Assembly: GCA_039720395.1 (NCBI GenBank)
Contig: CM077832.1
Coordinates: 29,375,763 to 29,439,762, forward strand
Origin: Liquidambar formosana
Taxonomy: Eukaryota > Streptophyta > Magnoliopsida > Saxifragales > Altingiaceae
Reading direction: 5' to 3'
Length of the DNA: 64,000 nucleotides
The notes beneath the pieces were generated by a model. The model did no database searches. It saw only the letters and a program-made list of their open reading frames with translations, and was not told where the DNA came from. A program made the translations under genes and the position numbers. This document shows positions 48,541 through 60,900 of this stretch, piece after piece. The first letter of the stretch is position 1. The number at the start of each line of letters is the position of its first letter.

Positions 48541-50519
48541 CACTACAACAAAAAAGGGTTTTCACAGCGTGGCTTTTACAGCGTGCAAAGATGGCTAGCC
48601 ATCAATGAGGGTCATTTACGATGTGTTGCACTTGTACGCCATTAATAAACTTTATGTAGGCAGTTTTAGCAGTAGGTGTAATAAAAACGCCGTGAATGAG
48701 GTTTGTTACGGCGTTTAATCGCATGCCGTGTATATGTTAACCCCATCGATGCACACCACGGCTTGCTCAAACACCGTAAAAAAAATATTACATGGACCAC
48801 GAAAATTTAGCGGTCATTTTTCTTCTTTTCCTTCTTTGATTTTTTTGTCTCTTTTTTTATTCTTTTGGTTTTCCCAGCTTGTATTATTCTCTTCTCTCTT
48901 CGACTGAAGGCATCTATCTACACGCACCTAGGTCTTCCCTACCCACACCTAGGGTTTTCGCTGCTTCCTCCTCATCTCTTCCTTTGCATGGATAGTCTCT
49001 CACCCGTTTATGATTGGTCTATCGTGGAGAATTGAGAAGCCGGCATCTAGGGCTTGATCGAGAAATTAGGGCTTTCAATTTGGAGAAATACTCAGGTTTT
49101 TCTCTTTTAACCTAATGTTTTTTGGTGTCTTATAGCTTGATATTGCCAGTTTGAAGACTATAATTGGTTTATTTTTCTGATTTTTGTTTTCCTTATGTTT
49201 ATCATCTACGATTTGTGAAATTTCTAAACTTTGTTCCTAGATTTCTGTGGGATTTGTTCTACATTTTTGGATATTCTTCTGGGATTTTTTCTGTAATTTG
49301 TTATATTTGTTATTTCTTTTGTTAGATCTATGGGAAGGAGTAGAAGAAGGGTGAGAAGAAGGGGCGGATGATGAGAAGTGGAAGTTTGGATAATAATGGA
49401 GGTTTGTTTCTCAAGATGGTTTTTCCATTTTCGTTTGGATCAAAGAGCAAGACCATAGCTTGTATCTGTGGTGACCATAGCTTTTCAAAAAGCTTGGCTG
49501 AGCTCATGTGATGCTTGGGCAAGGTGCCCATATGTTGCTCAAAATATTTGTCATGTATAATACTGTCATTCATTGTATCTGTTGTTTAACATGTATTGAA
49601 TCTGGAATGTATGGATTACACCATCTCTTACATGCACATGCACTCCTATCTTGTAAGTATACTAAAAGAACGGATTGACCTGCACTGTTCACTTTGGTTT
49701 GCCAGCCACTGGATACAGAGAGCGTTGTTTGTCCTTTGAAATGATATCGAGAAAAATAGTACATTTTGGAGACGGCTAAGATCTGAAAAACAAAAGAAAT
49801 CGGGTTGAATTTTGATTAGAATGGAAATGGGTATACACTTCTCAGATGACTCATAACTCTCTCTATTTTCCCTTCCCTTTTTTATCTTTTCCTATCCTTT
49901 CTTGATGTTTGTTTATGAATCTTGTTTTTTATCTGTTATCAGTTGTAAAACTGGAAATTTTATTGATGTAGTGGAAGGCATTAATTCTAAGGGCATCATG
50001 TTTTCATGTTACTTCATCTGATCAAGCAAAAAATGCAATTTAGCTACAGTCGTTTTGACTTGTGGAAGTTTTAACATTCACTTTGAAAGTGCAATAAGTA
50101 GAAGAATCCTAGCCAACCAAAAAGAAAAATAAAATAAAATAAAAGAGGGGGGTGGGGAAGGGGAAGGGGAAGGGGCAGAAAGAAATTAATATTGTTTCAC
50201 CACCAAAAATAACAGGCCAATAAGAGGTGGCAATGTGCTCTTTTTTAGCCATCATATACCTTATTTGTTTATCAAGTGACACAAGTTTATACCATTTTAT
50301 ATTTCTTACATGATGAGTTGCAATATCTAGGCATAAAAAAAATGTTTTGTTGTAGATGGACATGCATGTAAAATGGAGAGCACAAAGGGTCACATTTTCT
50401 ATTCCTAAAACTAAAAGTGGTTCATATTATATTTTTACATTAGTCGTCACCATTCTACAGAATTTTCTGTTTATTTAGTTGTTGTTGGTGATATACCTTA
50501 ATGTTCTTTCATGATATCC

Positions 50520-51120
50520 AGAGATGAACTCAAGCGCTTGAGAGAGATAATACATTCAAGGGCTGTTAACCATTGTGATCGATGTTCTTGAACCAGGAAA
50601 GGAGAATTTAGACATCATTGCAGGAACATCAACTGCAGGGATGGAACTGGCCAAGGAAAATCCTGTAACACCAAAAGAAAACAGGTAGACTGGAATAAAT
50701 TTTGGACAAAAGCAAAAAAAAAAAATTTACAGGGGAAAATTCAAAATCTCTTACCTAGTCAAGTGTGAATAAATTTGCAGAAACTTCATTATGTATATTC
50801 AATGATGATGTTCAATTAATTGCTTGCATTTTATGATATTCTGCTGATTGTCTATAAATTTGTAGGTACAAGATGAAATTGGTGGTTCACCTGTAGAAAT
50901 TGCAAAAGCTTACATGGAAGCTCGAACATCAGAATCAATCTCTAGCTCTCGAAGTATAATAACGAATGGTGAAAGACATTCACTTCATAGTGATGCTTTT
51001 ATGTCAAAGTCATATTTTCCATCATCTTTAGCAAAGTCATCAATTTGCTGTCCAGGTGCCATGGTTCAGGGTCGACATAGTTATCAGACCCCACAATATC
51101 AAAGACACAGGATTGAGTGA
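50520..51120 (+). pseudogene. NUP1: NUP1/NUP136-like nucleoporin exon fragments
   Basis: NUP1 is a plant nuclear-basket nucleoporin. A first piece (about 50523-50575) reads DELKRLREIIHSRAVN, like the segment ending LLHSR in NUP1. A second begins after a GTAG acceptor at about 50867: VQDEIGGSPVEIAKAYMEAR, then a Ser-rich stretch, then CPGAMVQGRHSYQTPQYQR and a stop at 51118-51120. This matches the conserved SP-x-E-(IL)-A-(RK)-AYM motif and the following S/P-rich region. Introns are kept, so it is a DNA-level capture. Only two short parts of a large gene are present and the first contains stops. The assignment is by recall of the family pattern. Confidence 0.55.
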
Positions 51121-52202
51121 CATAAATTGCCCCTAAACCTCTTACTCTAAAACTTTATACTCAAGGTCCAATTTTAAGGTCTGGAATTTAAATTTTTTTT
51201 TAAAATTATTACTTTTATATACCTTAAATATTGCACTGTATTTGTATATAATGTTAAGAAATGATGTATGGCAATTTTTTTTTTCATGCTAAAATTTTGT
51301 CAGCTAAATGAGGTGCAAGATGGCAGTGACAGTTTCCTCAACATTTCGGTTACTCGGTGGAAAAAACCACCAACTCCCATCTATGGGAGTAGACAGGTAA
51401 TATCTTATGGTACTGTTTCTCATATGAAGATGTTAAAAACACTATAGACACTAATTCTGACTAACTTATGATCCCATGGAAATTAGATAGCCCAACCTTT
51501 TTTTGTATGGTCATCGAATGCTTAAGTTGATATTATATTATGGAGATAAAATAGTAAAAATTAATGAATAAGTGATCTCATTTTCTTCACTAAGCATCCT
51601 AAATCCTAGTAAATTATGTTGCTACATGGATAATTAACCATGATAACTCTCCATAATCTCTCTGCCGATTCACTCTACCGAACCATAAAAGTTTGAGAGT
51701 TGGCTTCTATGCATGTTTACGGTTTGTGTGGTTCTTTCTATCTTTCTTTCTCTCTTCTCTCATTATCTATTATCTCCCTCTCTGTATTTATGTGTTTGCC
51801 GATTCTGTGCCTTCACTCAAATCATAGGGCTAGGGTTTGGTATGAGTCCTTCTAAGCTTGCAAATAAAAATTGGGCTTCTTGTGGAATCAAACATTGAAG
51901 GAGATTCCAATAACTTGGGTTTTTGATCTTTCATACCCAAAAAAGTCTTTTTTTGGGAGAATTTTGTTATTGAATTTTTCACTCGATTAAACTGAGTTAA
52001 ATTTTTTCTATGTTTGGGGTTTTTTTTTTTTTTTTTTTTTTTTGGGTATGTGAGTATGAATATATAAGTGAGTATGAATTTTGATATTTGGTAACTTTTA
52101 TCGAGTATGATTGCATATCCTTGGGACTGGTATGGATACATAGGATACATTGCCATCGGTTTTGCTTTTCTTTGACAAGAAAAGGTTTATCTTTAATGCT
52201 GG
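51121..52202. other. Non-coding stretch between captured exons and the large CACTA element
   Basis: A short frame near 51301-51398 (VQDGSDSFLNISVTRW) followed by GT could be another captured exon. T runs lie near 52019-52043. Nothing else is recognised. Confidence 0.4.
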
Positions 52203-52224
52203 CACTACTAGAAAAACGCTGATA

Positions 52225-52500
52225 GATGATCGTTTTTAACGGTCATCTTTTAAAAAAACAGTCATCTTTGTTTTAGGCAAAAATGGTCATCTTTAGAGCC
52301 GTCATCTATTATCACTACAAAAGATGACTATTTTTAACAGTCATTATTGGCTTTTAAGATGACTGTTTTTATCTCAAAACAGTCATCTACTGGCTTTAAG
52401 ATGACTGTTAAAATTGGTCATCTATTAGTGTTAAGATGACTGTTAAAAAAGGTCATCTATTATTATTAAGATAACTGTTAAAAACAATCATCTTATGAAT
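52225..52500. promoter_or_regulatory. Left subterminal repeat array of the CACTA element
   Basis: More than ten copies of a motif AGATGAC(T/C) or its complement lie in both orientations, many paired as AAGATGACTGTT...AACAGTCATC palindromes. In CACTA elements such arrays are where the TNPA-type protein binds, as known for En/Spm; for this element that is inference. Confidence 0.8.
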
Positions 52501-52972
52501 GGAGATTTTTTTTTTTTTTAATATATATACAAAATAATCTGTCATATACCATTAGCAACCTATAAACCTATCTTGTCCTACCCACTATGATTTGCCAAAT
52601 AAGGGCTTAACGGGGCTGAGAGAGAGCCCTAAATAACCATATGTAATATTCCCCTTCCTAAGAAGTAGAAATCCAATCCAATCAAGAAGAGGTGTGTTCT
52701 GGACGAAGTCAAGGAGAATGGGCAATGAATTCCACCTGTTTAAACAAATTACGCAAATACTCACAATTAAATTCTTAATATAAAATGAAAGAAAGAAAGA
52801 AAGAAAAAGAGACAAATAAAATAACAAAGGCAGTCACATTCAATTTAAGAGGTGTTAAGTATCCATTTACAAAGAGTCAATAAAGAGGTGTTAAGTATCT
52901 CGTGCTCCTCCAATGGCCAAAACATAAATCTTCTATAAAATTGCGGATTATATACATTTTTCCCTAACCAAT

Positions 52973-55900
52973 TTAACATATATATTCTTGGATAGCGTCA
53001 ACACACTCTATTCGCACATCATCAATTTCTCTTTTGCTGTAGGTATCTTTTCCAATGAACTACAAGATTAACATTTATAGTTAGAGTCAAATAAGCATAT
53101 CAAATTGTGTAGTGAAATGACAAATAAAAAGTAAAAATAATCTAACCTTTTCTGTAATTGAAAGCCTTTGATCTTCAATGAGCTCTTTCATGTACCTCAT
53201 TACATAATAGCCACATTCCACATTCCCGGGCTGTTTTGGGCACTACATACAAGCATCATGATTGTTCATAACATGAATTGAAGACATAAAATATACAAAC
53301 AAAAGCATTGCAACACTATAACATGATTGTTCAGTAAAGTAGCTAGACACTAAGAAGCCCAAGAAGGCACTCCAAGTAAACTGCTTAGCTCACTTGCAAT
53401 GAAAGTTAATACAGAGAACACAAACCAAAGTCTTGAAAATGCTTGGAAGGTGAGAAGCAATCATGCATTTGCTTAGATTTTCAGCTGAGTGTCACTTGTA
53501 GCGACCTCATAGTATACTTGAGTATCTCAAATTTCCTGCTCAAATAGGATCAATAAAAGAAATGATGGACACAAAGTTTGCATATCCTCTAAATATTAAT
53601 CGCATATGACATTCAGGTTCTCATTCAAATTTAAATTTAAGAAAGTTTAAATTTAAGAAATGATGGACACAAAGTTTGATGGAAGTCGACCATCTTGGAG
53701 GTAATAAAAATGGGGTCAACTCATTCAAATTTAAGAAAGTATTTTGTACCATATAACATCTAATTGCCAGTTGGGATACTATAGGCAACCTAATTTATAT
53801 GAGGAGTCACCAGGAAGCTTTGAGTATAGTATAGGATCAACTCTCATATCCCAGATAGCTGGTGATATAACAGAACAAACTCAAGCTGAGATGTGTGCAC
53901 TACATCAAGATATTGGAGCTGGGATACAATCAATTCATAGTGCGGAGCAAAACGGTGATGATGAATGCGAAAATGGGATTCTTTTCAGTCCAACCACAAA
54001 TCAAGGTAATCAATTATTTATATTGAATATAAGGCATATGGAATATTTCATCAGCCAATCAAAGCCTTTAATAAGCCCACATAACACAAAACGGTCTAAA
54101 GACTTTCTCCAAAGAAGTTACTAATTTGTCATCCATTCACAAGAAAACAAAAATAATATTTTCTAGAACGTGATGAAGTGGAACAAAATAACAAGTAGCA
54201 ACATGATTAAAATAAGAACCTGAGCGCACTTCACCACATATGCATCACTATACCATGTGTACTACCAATTAGTGTAAATTCAACTGCTCACGATTTATTT
54301 CACTATATGCATCACTATACCATGTATGAATTTTGAGAAAATATTAATTACATACCTTGATAGATCTCCATTTGCACTTTTTCCTAATGGTTTTCTTCGT
54401 CTTATCAATAAACATCTTGAGCCCACTTCACACCCAAAAACACATTAAATAGGTTGAGGAAAAAATATTGCATCACTTTGTGTGGAAATTTGAAATACTT
54501 ACACCTCTATTACATTCTGGATATCAGGGAGGATATCATTTCCCGAAGGATCCATGTAGTAGGCAATCATTGATACTAGATTGATGACTATCAAGATCCA
54601 ATGAAACCTACAGTGCACAGTCATTATTACGATGATATCAACACAAATACACGAGTGACAATCTTAAACTTATATGCTCAACAAATTTACCTGGGGTTAT
54701 ATGGCACAAAAAATAATTCTATATTCCTTTCAGCCGCTAATCTATCAGCTAGCACCTTTGATCTTGAAGTAATAGGGTTGATTGATCCAGCACTAGAGAT
54801 GGTAGCAGGATTAACAAATCCATACTTATACTCCAAGTTTTCATTCTTTAAAATTTGGTAGAGGTACCTAATTTTTACCTAATTTTACAAGATAAAAGAA
54901 TGATCATTATTACAATAGGTGGAAAACATTCTTAATATTTACAAGATATCATAAAAGAAATATGTAATGCATCTTACCGTATATAGATTATTATGCACGT
55001 AACTGATAACTCCTGATTTTAACATAACCAGGTTATGTCATCTAGCAGAAGATAGCTAAGAATTTCCTTGCCAAAGATGCCTGCCTCAAAAGTAATCTGG
55101 ATGGTGGTATCTTTTTCTACAAAAACCCCTTTGGCAGTTTTGAGAAGATAGTTAATAATAGAGGGATTTTGGGTTAAAGATTGGGAATTTGGCTTATTGT
55201 GTGATGGTTGCCCTTTTCCCAAAGATCCCTAAGACAAAAATCAAACAAAAATCAATAAATATATGTATATATATAGGCTTAATATCAAGGGGCAACATTT
55301 ATGTTCAAAATCTTTTACAACAATCATATGATTCCCATTTCCATTTCCCTTCCATCCAATTGTCTCCAAATAAGTTGTTGTGGCGTCAATTTGATTGGAG
55401 GTAAATGGAGAACACATGACTTGTAAAAGAAATTGCGCAAAAATGTTGTTCCCCAATCATAACCTATATATATATATATATATAACAAGGTGGATTCGAA
55501 ATTCACATAACCAAATAACCTCAATAGGAGTCGTTATAACAAGCAATTTGGGCCATGCCACTTGAAACCCAACGGCCTGTCTAACAGTGACTATCTCATC
55601 ACGAATTGGTATTGGGAGCAACGCCTTTTCATCTAATGCAAAATCTAAAGCCACACGTACATTTCCGTCTCCTAACGGAACAGAATGGATGGTTGTCCCC
55701 ATTGATTCGATTACCGTACCTCGAGCAACAATATTCTTCATGGAACCTATAGCCAAACTACACGGTCTGCCCAAAGGTTTGCCATTGACTGGTTTTTTTA
55801 TTGGTTTCATCACCTCATCCTTCGACCTATGATAATTATAGAAAGAAATGATAACATAGAAATTATCTACCAAATAAAAAATCAAGGACACTAAATTAGA

Positions 55901-57204
55901 ATATCCAATAAGTTACCTATGACAAACATCAGTTTTGGAGCAGTTTGAGCTAACTCTCTCTAATAAAGGCGAACTATCAGGGGTGCCTTTGCCTTGTTCT
56001 TTGCCCTTGCTTAGATTTTTCTTTCCTTTCTCTTCATGTTGGTCAGCAGTATAAAAATAGGCTGTTTGAGTAACACCTTTTGATACACCTCTTATGGCTC
56101 CAGAATGTTCAGGTGTGTCCAAAGCCATAGTAAGAATGTCATTGGTTCCTTCAACTTCTATGTAGCCATCATTAGCTTGTTGAGTCAACTCATCCTGCAA
56201 CATTAACAATATAAGGGCATGCAATAATATAAAATTAATATAACATCTTTCCAATAATTTTAAAAAGACATCTTACAATTTTTTTGGCACGGTCCTTAAC
56301 ACCTTCATCATCATAGTATCCATCTTTATTCTGACAAGTTAGCTTCCATAGGACACTCCTATCAGTTCCTTCTCCCTTTTGATTTATTTTTAGCCCAAAA
56401 TAAATATAAAATGAATTGCAGTAAGATTTTCTAATTCTATTATAGCAAAATCAGAATTTTGAAGTTCAAACACTTACAATTTCATCTTCCAAACCTACAT
56501 AGCCCTTCCGGCTTAGTCGATGATCATATCTATTTAATTTTTGCCTCTCTATTTGTGTACTCCTGATTTCCTAGAAGATGTAGAAGTAAGAGTAAGTACA
56601 AAATATATACCAAACTCCAATACTGGGTATAAATAATTGAATATTAGCATACATACCATAAATTCTGGTGTCATTCTACTTCTAACAAACAACTCCCAAT
56701 GCCCCTTTTCAATGCAATCTTTATATAACTCCAGCGGGGCTCTAAGATTTTTGAGGTCATCCAAGTTTGGAATTATGTATTTTGTGGTCAGTCGGTTCTT
56801 GAAAGTTTTCCATTTAAGGCCAATTGAATATAAAGTATTCTTCTTACTGTTCGGATCCACCACAAATGTGTCCTAAGAAGTTGATATAAATTAATGCTAT
56901 AAGATGAAAAATAATAATTAGAACCAATTTAAATGCACATGAACCCATCATACTTACCTCCACATAACTCCATAGTTCATTCTTTAGCTCTGTTGGCACC
57001 ACATACCAATTAGTGCAAATTATTGGGACATTGGTACGGGCCAAAGTTCCATGGTAGCTAGATAATGTTTTTAGCAACTTTGCCTCTCGAGACATCCTTT
57101 AAATTATATTCCACAACTGGTTTTATACTGGCACTTCGACTCTTTATGAGGTGCGGCAAGTATGTTACTCCTCTGCCTTTCCTATTCTTATGTGGTGCTA
57201 CCAT
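52973..57204 (-). pseudogene. TNPA-like protein fused to a C48 (ULP1) cysteine protease domain
   Basis: The likely start is the Met at 57204 (MVAPHKNRKGRGVTYLPHLI). Exon 1 continues, with a +1 shift near 57080, into YHGTLARTNVPIICTNW and VPTELKNELWSYVE. Next exons: 56872-56650 (VDPNSKKNTLYSIGLKWKTF; transposase_24-like), about 56575-56480 (RKGYVGLEDEI), 56390-56280, 56196-55915, 55826-55520 (CSLAIGSMKNIVARGTV, VPLGDGNVRVALD), and 55230-54970. The protease part follows: KYGFVNPATISSAG (54820), FFVPYNP, FHWILIVI with catalytic His (~54600) and YYMDPSGND with Asp, a short exon near 54430-54360, then PKQPGNVECGYYVMRYMKE (Q and catalytic Cys, ~53220) and REIDDVRIECVDAI, stop at 52973. The His-Asp-Cys order is complete. 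A T insertion after DDITWLC (~55020) gives a stop. ULP1-type domains cleave SUMO; the role in transposons is unknown. Confidence 0.82.
53744..54124 (+). CDS. Unassigned 126-residue open frame antisense within a CACTA intron
   Basis: An open frame on the plus strand, opposite to the element's own genes, lies in the ~1.1-kb intron between the ULP1 exons. Its composition is coding-like (for example GDITEQTQAEMCALHQDIGA, NGDDECENGILFSP) with no low complexity. I recognise no domain and see no clear promoter. It may be a captured exon or a chance frame. Confidence 0.25.
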   Translation: MYHITSNCQLGYYRQPNLYEESPGSFEYSIGSTLISQIAGDITEQTQAEMCALHQDIGAGIQSIHSAEQNGDDECENGILFSPTTNQGNQLFILNIRHMEYFISQSKPLISPHNTKRSKDFLQRSY

Positions 57205-57908
57205 TGTCGTAAAGTATCCCTGGATGAAACAAACCACATAATAAACCCATACACATTTATAAAAGCGAAAATGATGAATACGTAAAGAAATATAGTTAAG
57301 TCTACATTAATAATTTATCAGGACATACTGGTAGATGCAACACTTACATTAAAGTGATAGCATCTTGGCACAAAATAACAAAAGAAGAAAGCAAAGGAGG
57401 AAAAAGAATTGAAGATTGAAAACGTTTTAAAAATAAAAAAGTCTGCTAAGAGTCTCCTTGATTTCCTTAATCTAATATATGAGGTTGAGAAGTCAAAACA
57501 ATTATCTTGAACAATAACTATGTAAAACCCTCTCTTAAATATAGCCCACCAAGAGAACTCCTAGCACTGCCCAGTTTTCCTATAACAAGAGACTACAAAA
57601 CATGAATAAATTAGTACCAAGAAAAATGAAAAGCAGTCTAACATGAAAATCATGAAACCAAACCAAACATAAACATATAAGAATCAAGAAAAATCACATA
57701 TTTCTTACATTGTAAAACGTGTCCTTCTCATTTTAGTGACCTTCTCAATTAATACAAAAATTGGCAGCATAAGACTAATTACAAACATAGTCACCTCTAC
57801 TTGAAAAATCAATACATTTCAACACAATTAAGGAGAAGCAAAGTTTCAATAGAATTGAAATGGTCTACTCAATGTGTATGTGCTCCCCTAAACAGTGGTC
57901 AAAACTTC

Positions 57909-60900
57909 CTATGATTTTGATGTGGTATGGTCAACCCATATTCCCTCACAGTCTGGTCGTATGTAAGCCGTCTCTGAATGATCCACTACATCACAAGATT
58001 CAACATCCGGGCATGTTTTGGCAAATGCTTGATGTTCTAGAATAGTATCACCTAAGTTATCATCATTTGCATTGTAAAGATAGTCTCTTTGAGTTGTAAA
58101 ACAATCGACCATTCCAGACTAAGTTGGTCTTTTACATAAAAAACTTGCTTCACTTGGGAGATAAAACGAAAGAATCAAACTTATGCCCTTTCTTATTGAG
58201 ATCAACTAATGTAAACCCCAACTCATCCACTTTGACGCCATTCTTGCTGTCAACCCAATCACATTTAAATATTGGAATTTTGAACTTAAGATAGTCAAGC
58301 TGCCATATATTGGTAATGACTCTATAAAAACACATATCACTAATCACAGGGTTGTTATCCTTGCCACCAGCAACTTGCATTGTTGTCGCAACTATGCTCA
58401 CTCCGCTGTTTTGGGTTTGTCGGTAATCATCACAAGCTTTTGTATAATAGTGACAACCATTAATGACCCATCCAGGATATGTTATTACTTCCTGAGGTGG
58501 TCCATATGCTATCCACCTCAAGGTGTTGGAGATTGTATTATTTGGAATATTTAACTCATCCGCAACCTGTATAAATGGTTAATTAAGTAGATAGACATTT
58601 TTTACTTGCATATAGTTAATTGCTACAATACCTTCTGACGTAGCCAATAGATAAATGTGCGATTGTGTTTGACTTGTAGTTGTTTTTTTGACTGACGGGG
58701 ATGTTCTGCCTTCAACAACACCATATGCTCACTATCAAGTTATCAATACACAACACATGGTTAGTAAGCAATACCATTAGTTCCATTAGCATTGAGTTTG
58801 TATATAAAAGGTGCTTACTCTATGTAGGGTTGAACATCATTTATGTCTCTCAACACATAAAGATATGCCTGCTCCCATAGTGAATTGTCAACTTTTAAGA
58901 CAAGACCGCCAGATATAGGTTTGCCACTTTCTGTATCATCGGTTGTCATGTTTCTAGTAGATGGAATCCCAATAGTATCTACTCCTGATAAATAATCCGA
59001 GCAAAACTCCACAGCTTCTTCTGCAATATAACTTTCAGCAATGCAGCCTTCAGGACAATTATGATTGCGTACATAACCCTTTAAGACCTTCATAAACCTC
59101 TCAAATGGGTACATTCATCTAAAGTAAACTAGGTCCACAAAGACGAACTTCTCTGATGAGGTGCACTGTTAAATAAACCATGACATCAAAGAATGCTAGT
59201 GGAAAGAACTTTTCAAGCAAACATAAAGTTACCACAAGATTGCTTTGTATTTCATCCAACCTGGACACATCCACCACTTTACTACAGAGAGCATTAAAGA
59301 AGAAACAAAATCTGGTAATAGCATATCTAACTTGCTTAGGCAACACTGATCGTATTGCCACAGGTAGAAGTTACTACATCAGTGTATGACAATCATGGGA
59401 CTTAAGACTATAGAGTTTCAAATCCTGCATTGAGACAAAGTTGACTATAGAGTTTCAAATCCTGCATTGAGACAAGGTTTTTGAAATTTGAAGAGTATCC
59501 ATCAGGAACCTTGAGCTCAAACAATGTTTGGCATACTCTTCTTTTCTCATCCCTAGATAATGTATAACAAGCTGCAAGCAAGTATGCTCGCTTTTTCTCC
59601 AATTTTTGGGGCTAATTCCTTCCTTAAACCCATTTCTACAAGGTCTAGGCGAGAATTGACAACATCTTTTGTTTTATTAGGAATGTTAAGTAATGTACCA
59701 AATATGCTCTCACAAACATTCTTCTCAATGTGCATAACATCTAAGATGTGTCAAATATGCAAATATTTCCAATATTCAAGATCAAAGAATATTGACTTCT
59801 TCTTCCAATAAATTATAGGATCATTTGATGCGTTAGAATTTCCTTTCCTCTTTCCCCATGAGATATTAATCCCCTCATCCCTTTTTAAAATTTCTTCTCC
59901 ACTTAGCGGCTCTGGAGCCAACCCAAATTCTTGCTCACCATTAAATGCCTTTTTTTGCTTTCGATATGGATGATAGCGTGGAAGAAATCTTCTGTGGCTT
60001 GGATATGAGAACTTCATACTACATGGTAATTTATTGGAATATGTTTCTTCAGCACATACTGGACAAGCATAATATCCCTTGACTTTGCAACCACACAAGT
60101 TTCCATATACAGGAAAATCGTTGATTGTCCATAACAGTACAGCTTTCAACATAAAGGTTTCTTTGTGGTAGGCATCATAAACTTCAACACCTAACTCCCA
60201 TAAACTTTTTAGATCATCAACCAACAACGCCAAGTAAACATCAATGTCATTTCCAAGTTGTTTAGGACTTGATATCAACAATGTCAACATCATAAACTTT
60301 CTTTTCATGCACAACCATGGTGGAAGGTTGTAAGTAACCATTATAACTGGCCAACAACTATACCTACTGGTAAGGGAACTATGTGGATTAATCCCATTTG
60401 CTGAAATGGCTAATCGAAGGTTTCTTGAATCTACTACGAAATCCGACCACATGTGATCTACTTGCTTCCATGCTAGGGAGTCAGCTGGTTGGCGAAGGTG
60501 ACCATCATATTCTCTTTCATCGGAATGCCATGTTAAGTTCTTTGCTGTTTTTGAATTCCAAAACATCCTTTTGAACCTCGAGATAGGAGGAAAATACCAC
60601 AAAACCTTAGCAGGCACACCCTTGCTTTTCTCAATCGGTTTCTTAGTTCCTTTCCATCTTGATGTTCCACACGTGGGACACAAAATTGCATCATCGTACT
60701 CCTTTCTATAGAGTATACAATCCTTAGGACATGCATGTATTTTCTCATATTCCATTCCCAATGCAGTCAAGGTCTTCATAGCCTCGTACATGGATAAGGG
60801 AATTTCATTATTGTCAGGTAGCATATCTCCTAACAATCCTAATAGCTTTGAAAAGCTTTTGTCAGACCACCCATATCTGCCTTTCAAGTTATACAATTTC

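Larger units (their letters stand above)
48541..52202. mobile_element. CACTA-type terminus with captured gene pieces (right end not found)
   Basis: CACTACAACAAAAAAGGG starts at 48541 directly inside the Harbinger transposase, preceded by ACG. The first ~280 bp hold repeated, partly palindromic motifs (ACAGCGTGG, GCCGTGAATG, TTACGGCGTTTAA, CACCGTAAAA) of the sort found at CACTA ends. After this come 5'-UTR-like sequence near 48890-49100 (CTAGGGTTTTCGC, ATTAGGGCTTTC) and NUP1-like exons near 50520-51120. No matching right terminus or ACG duplication appears before 52203, so the far end may lie beyond the window, past the other CACTA element, or be deleted. The end coordinate is therefore nominal. 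Confidence 0.6.

Noticed and set aside
49960..49980. GATGTAGTGG as right end of the CACTA-type element starting at 48541
   Set aside because: It lacks the TTTTTTGTTGTAGTG extension, subterminal motifs and the ACG duplication.
49328..50393. Three minus-strand frames of 64-94 residues
   Set aside because: No domain, no splice context and T-rich or lineage-free composition.
52973..57204. ULP1 domain as a separate host gene
   Set aside because: It is colinear and on the same strand as the TNPA-like exons, within the CACTA termini and with matching splice phases, which fits one element-encoded gene.
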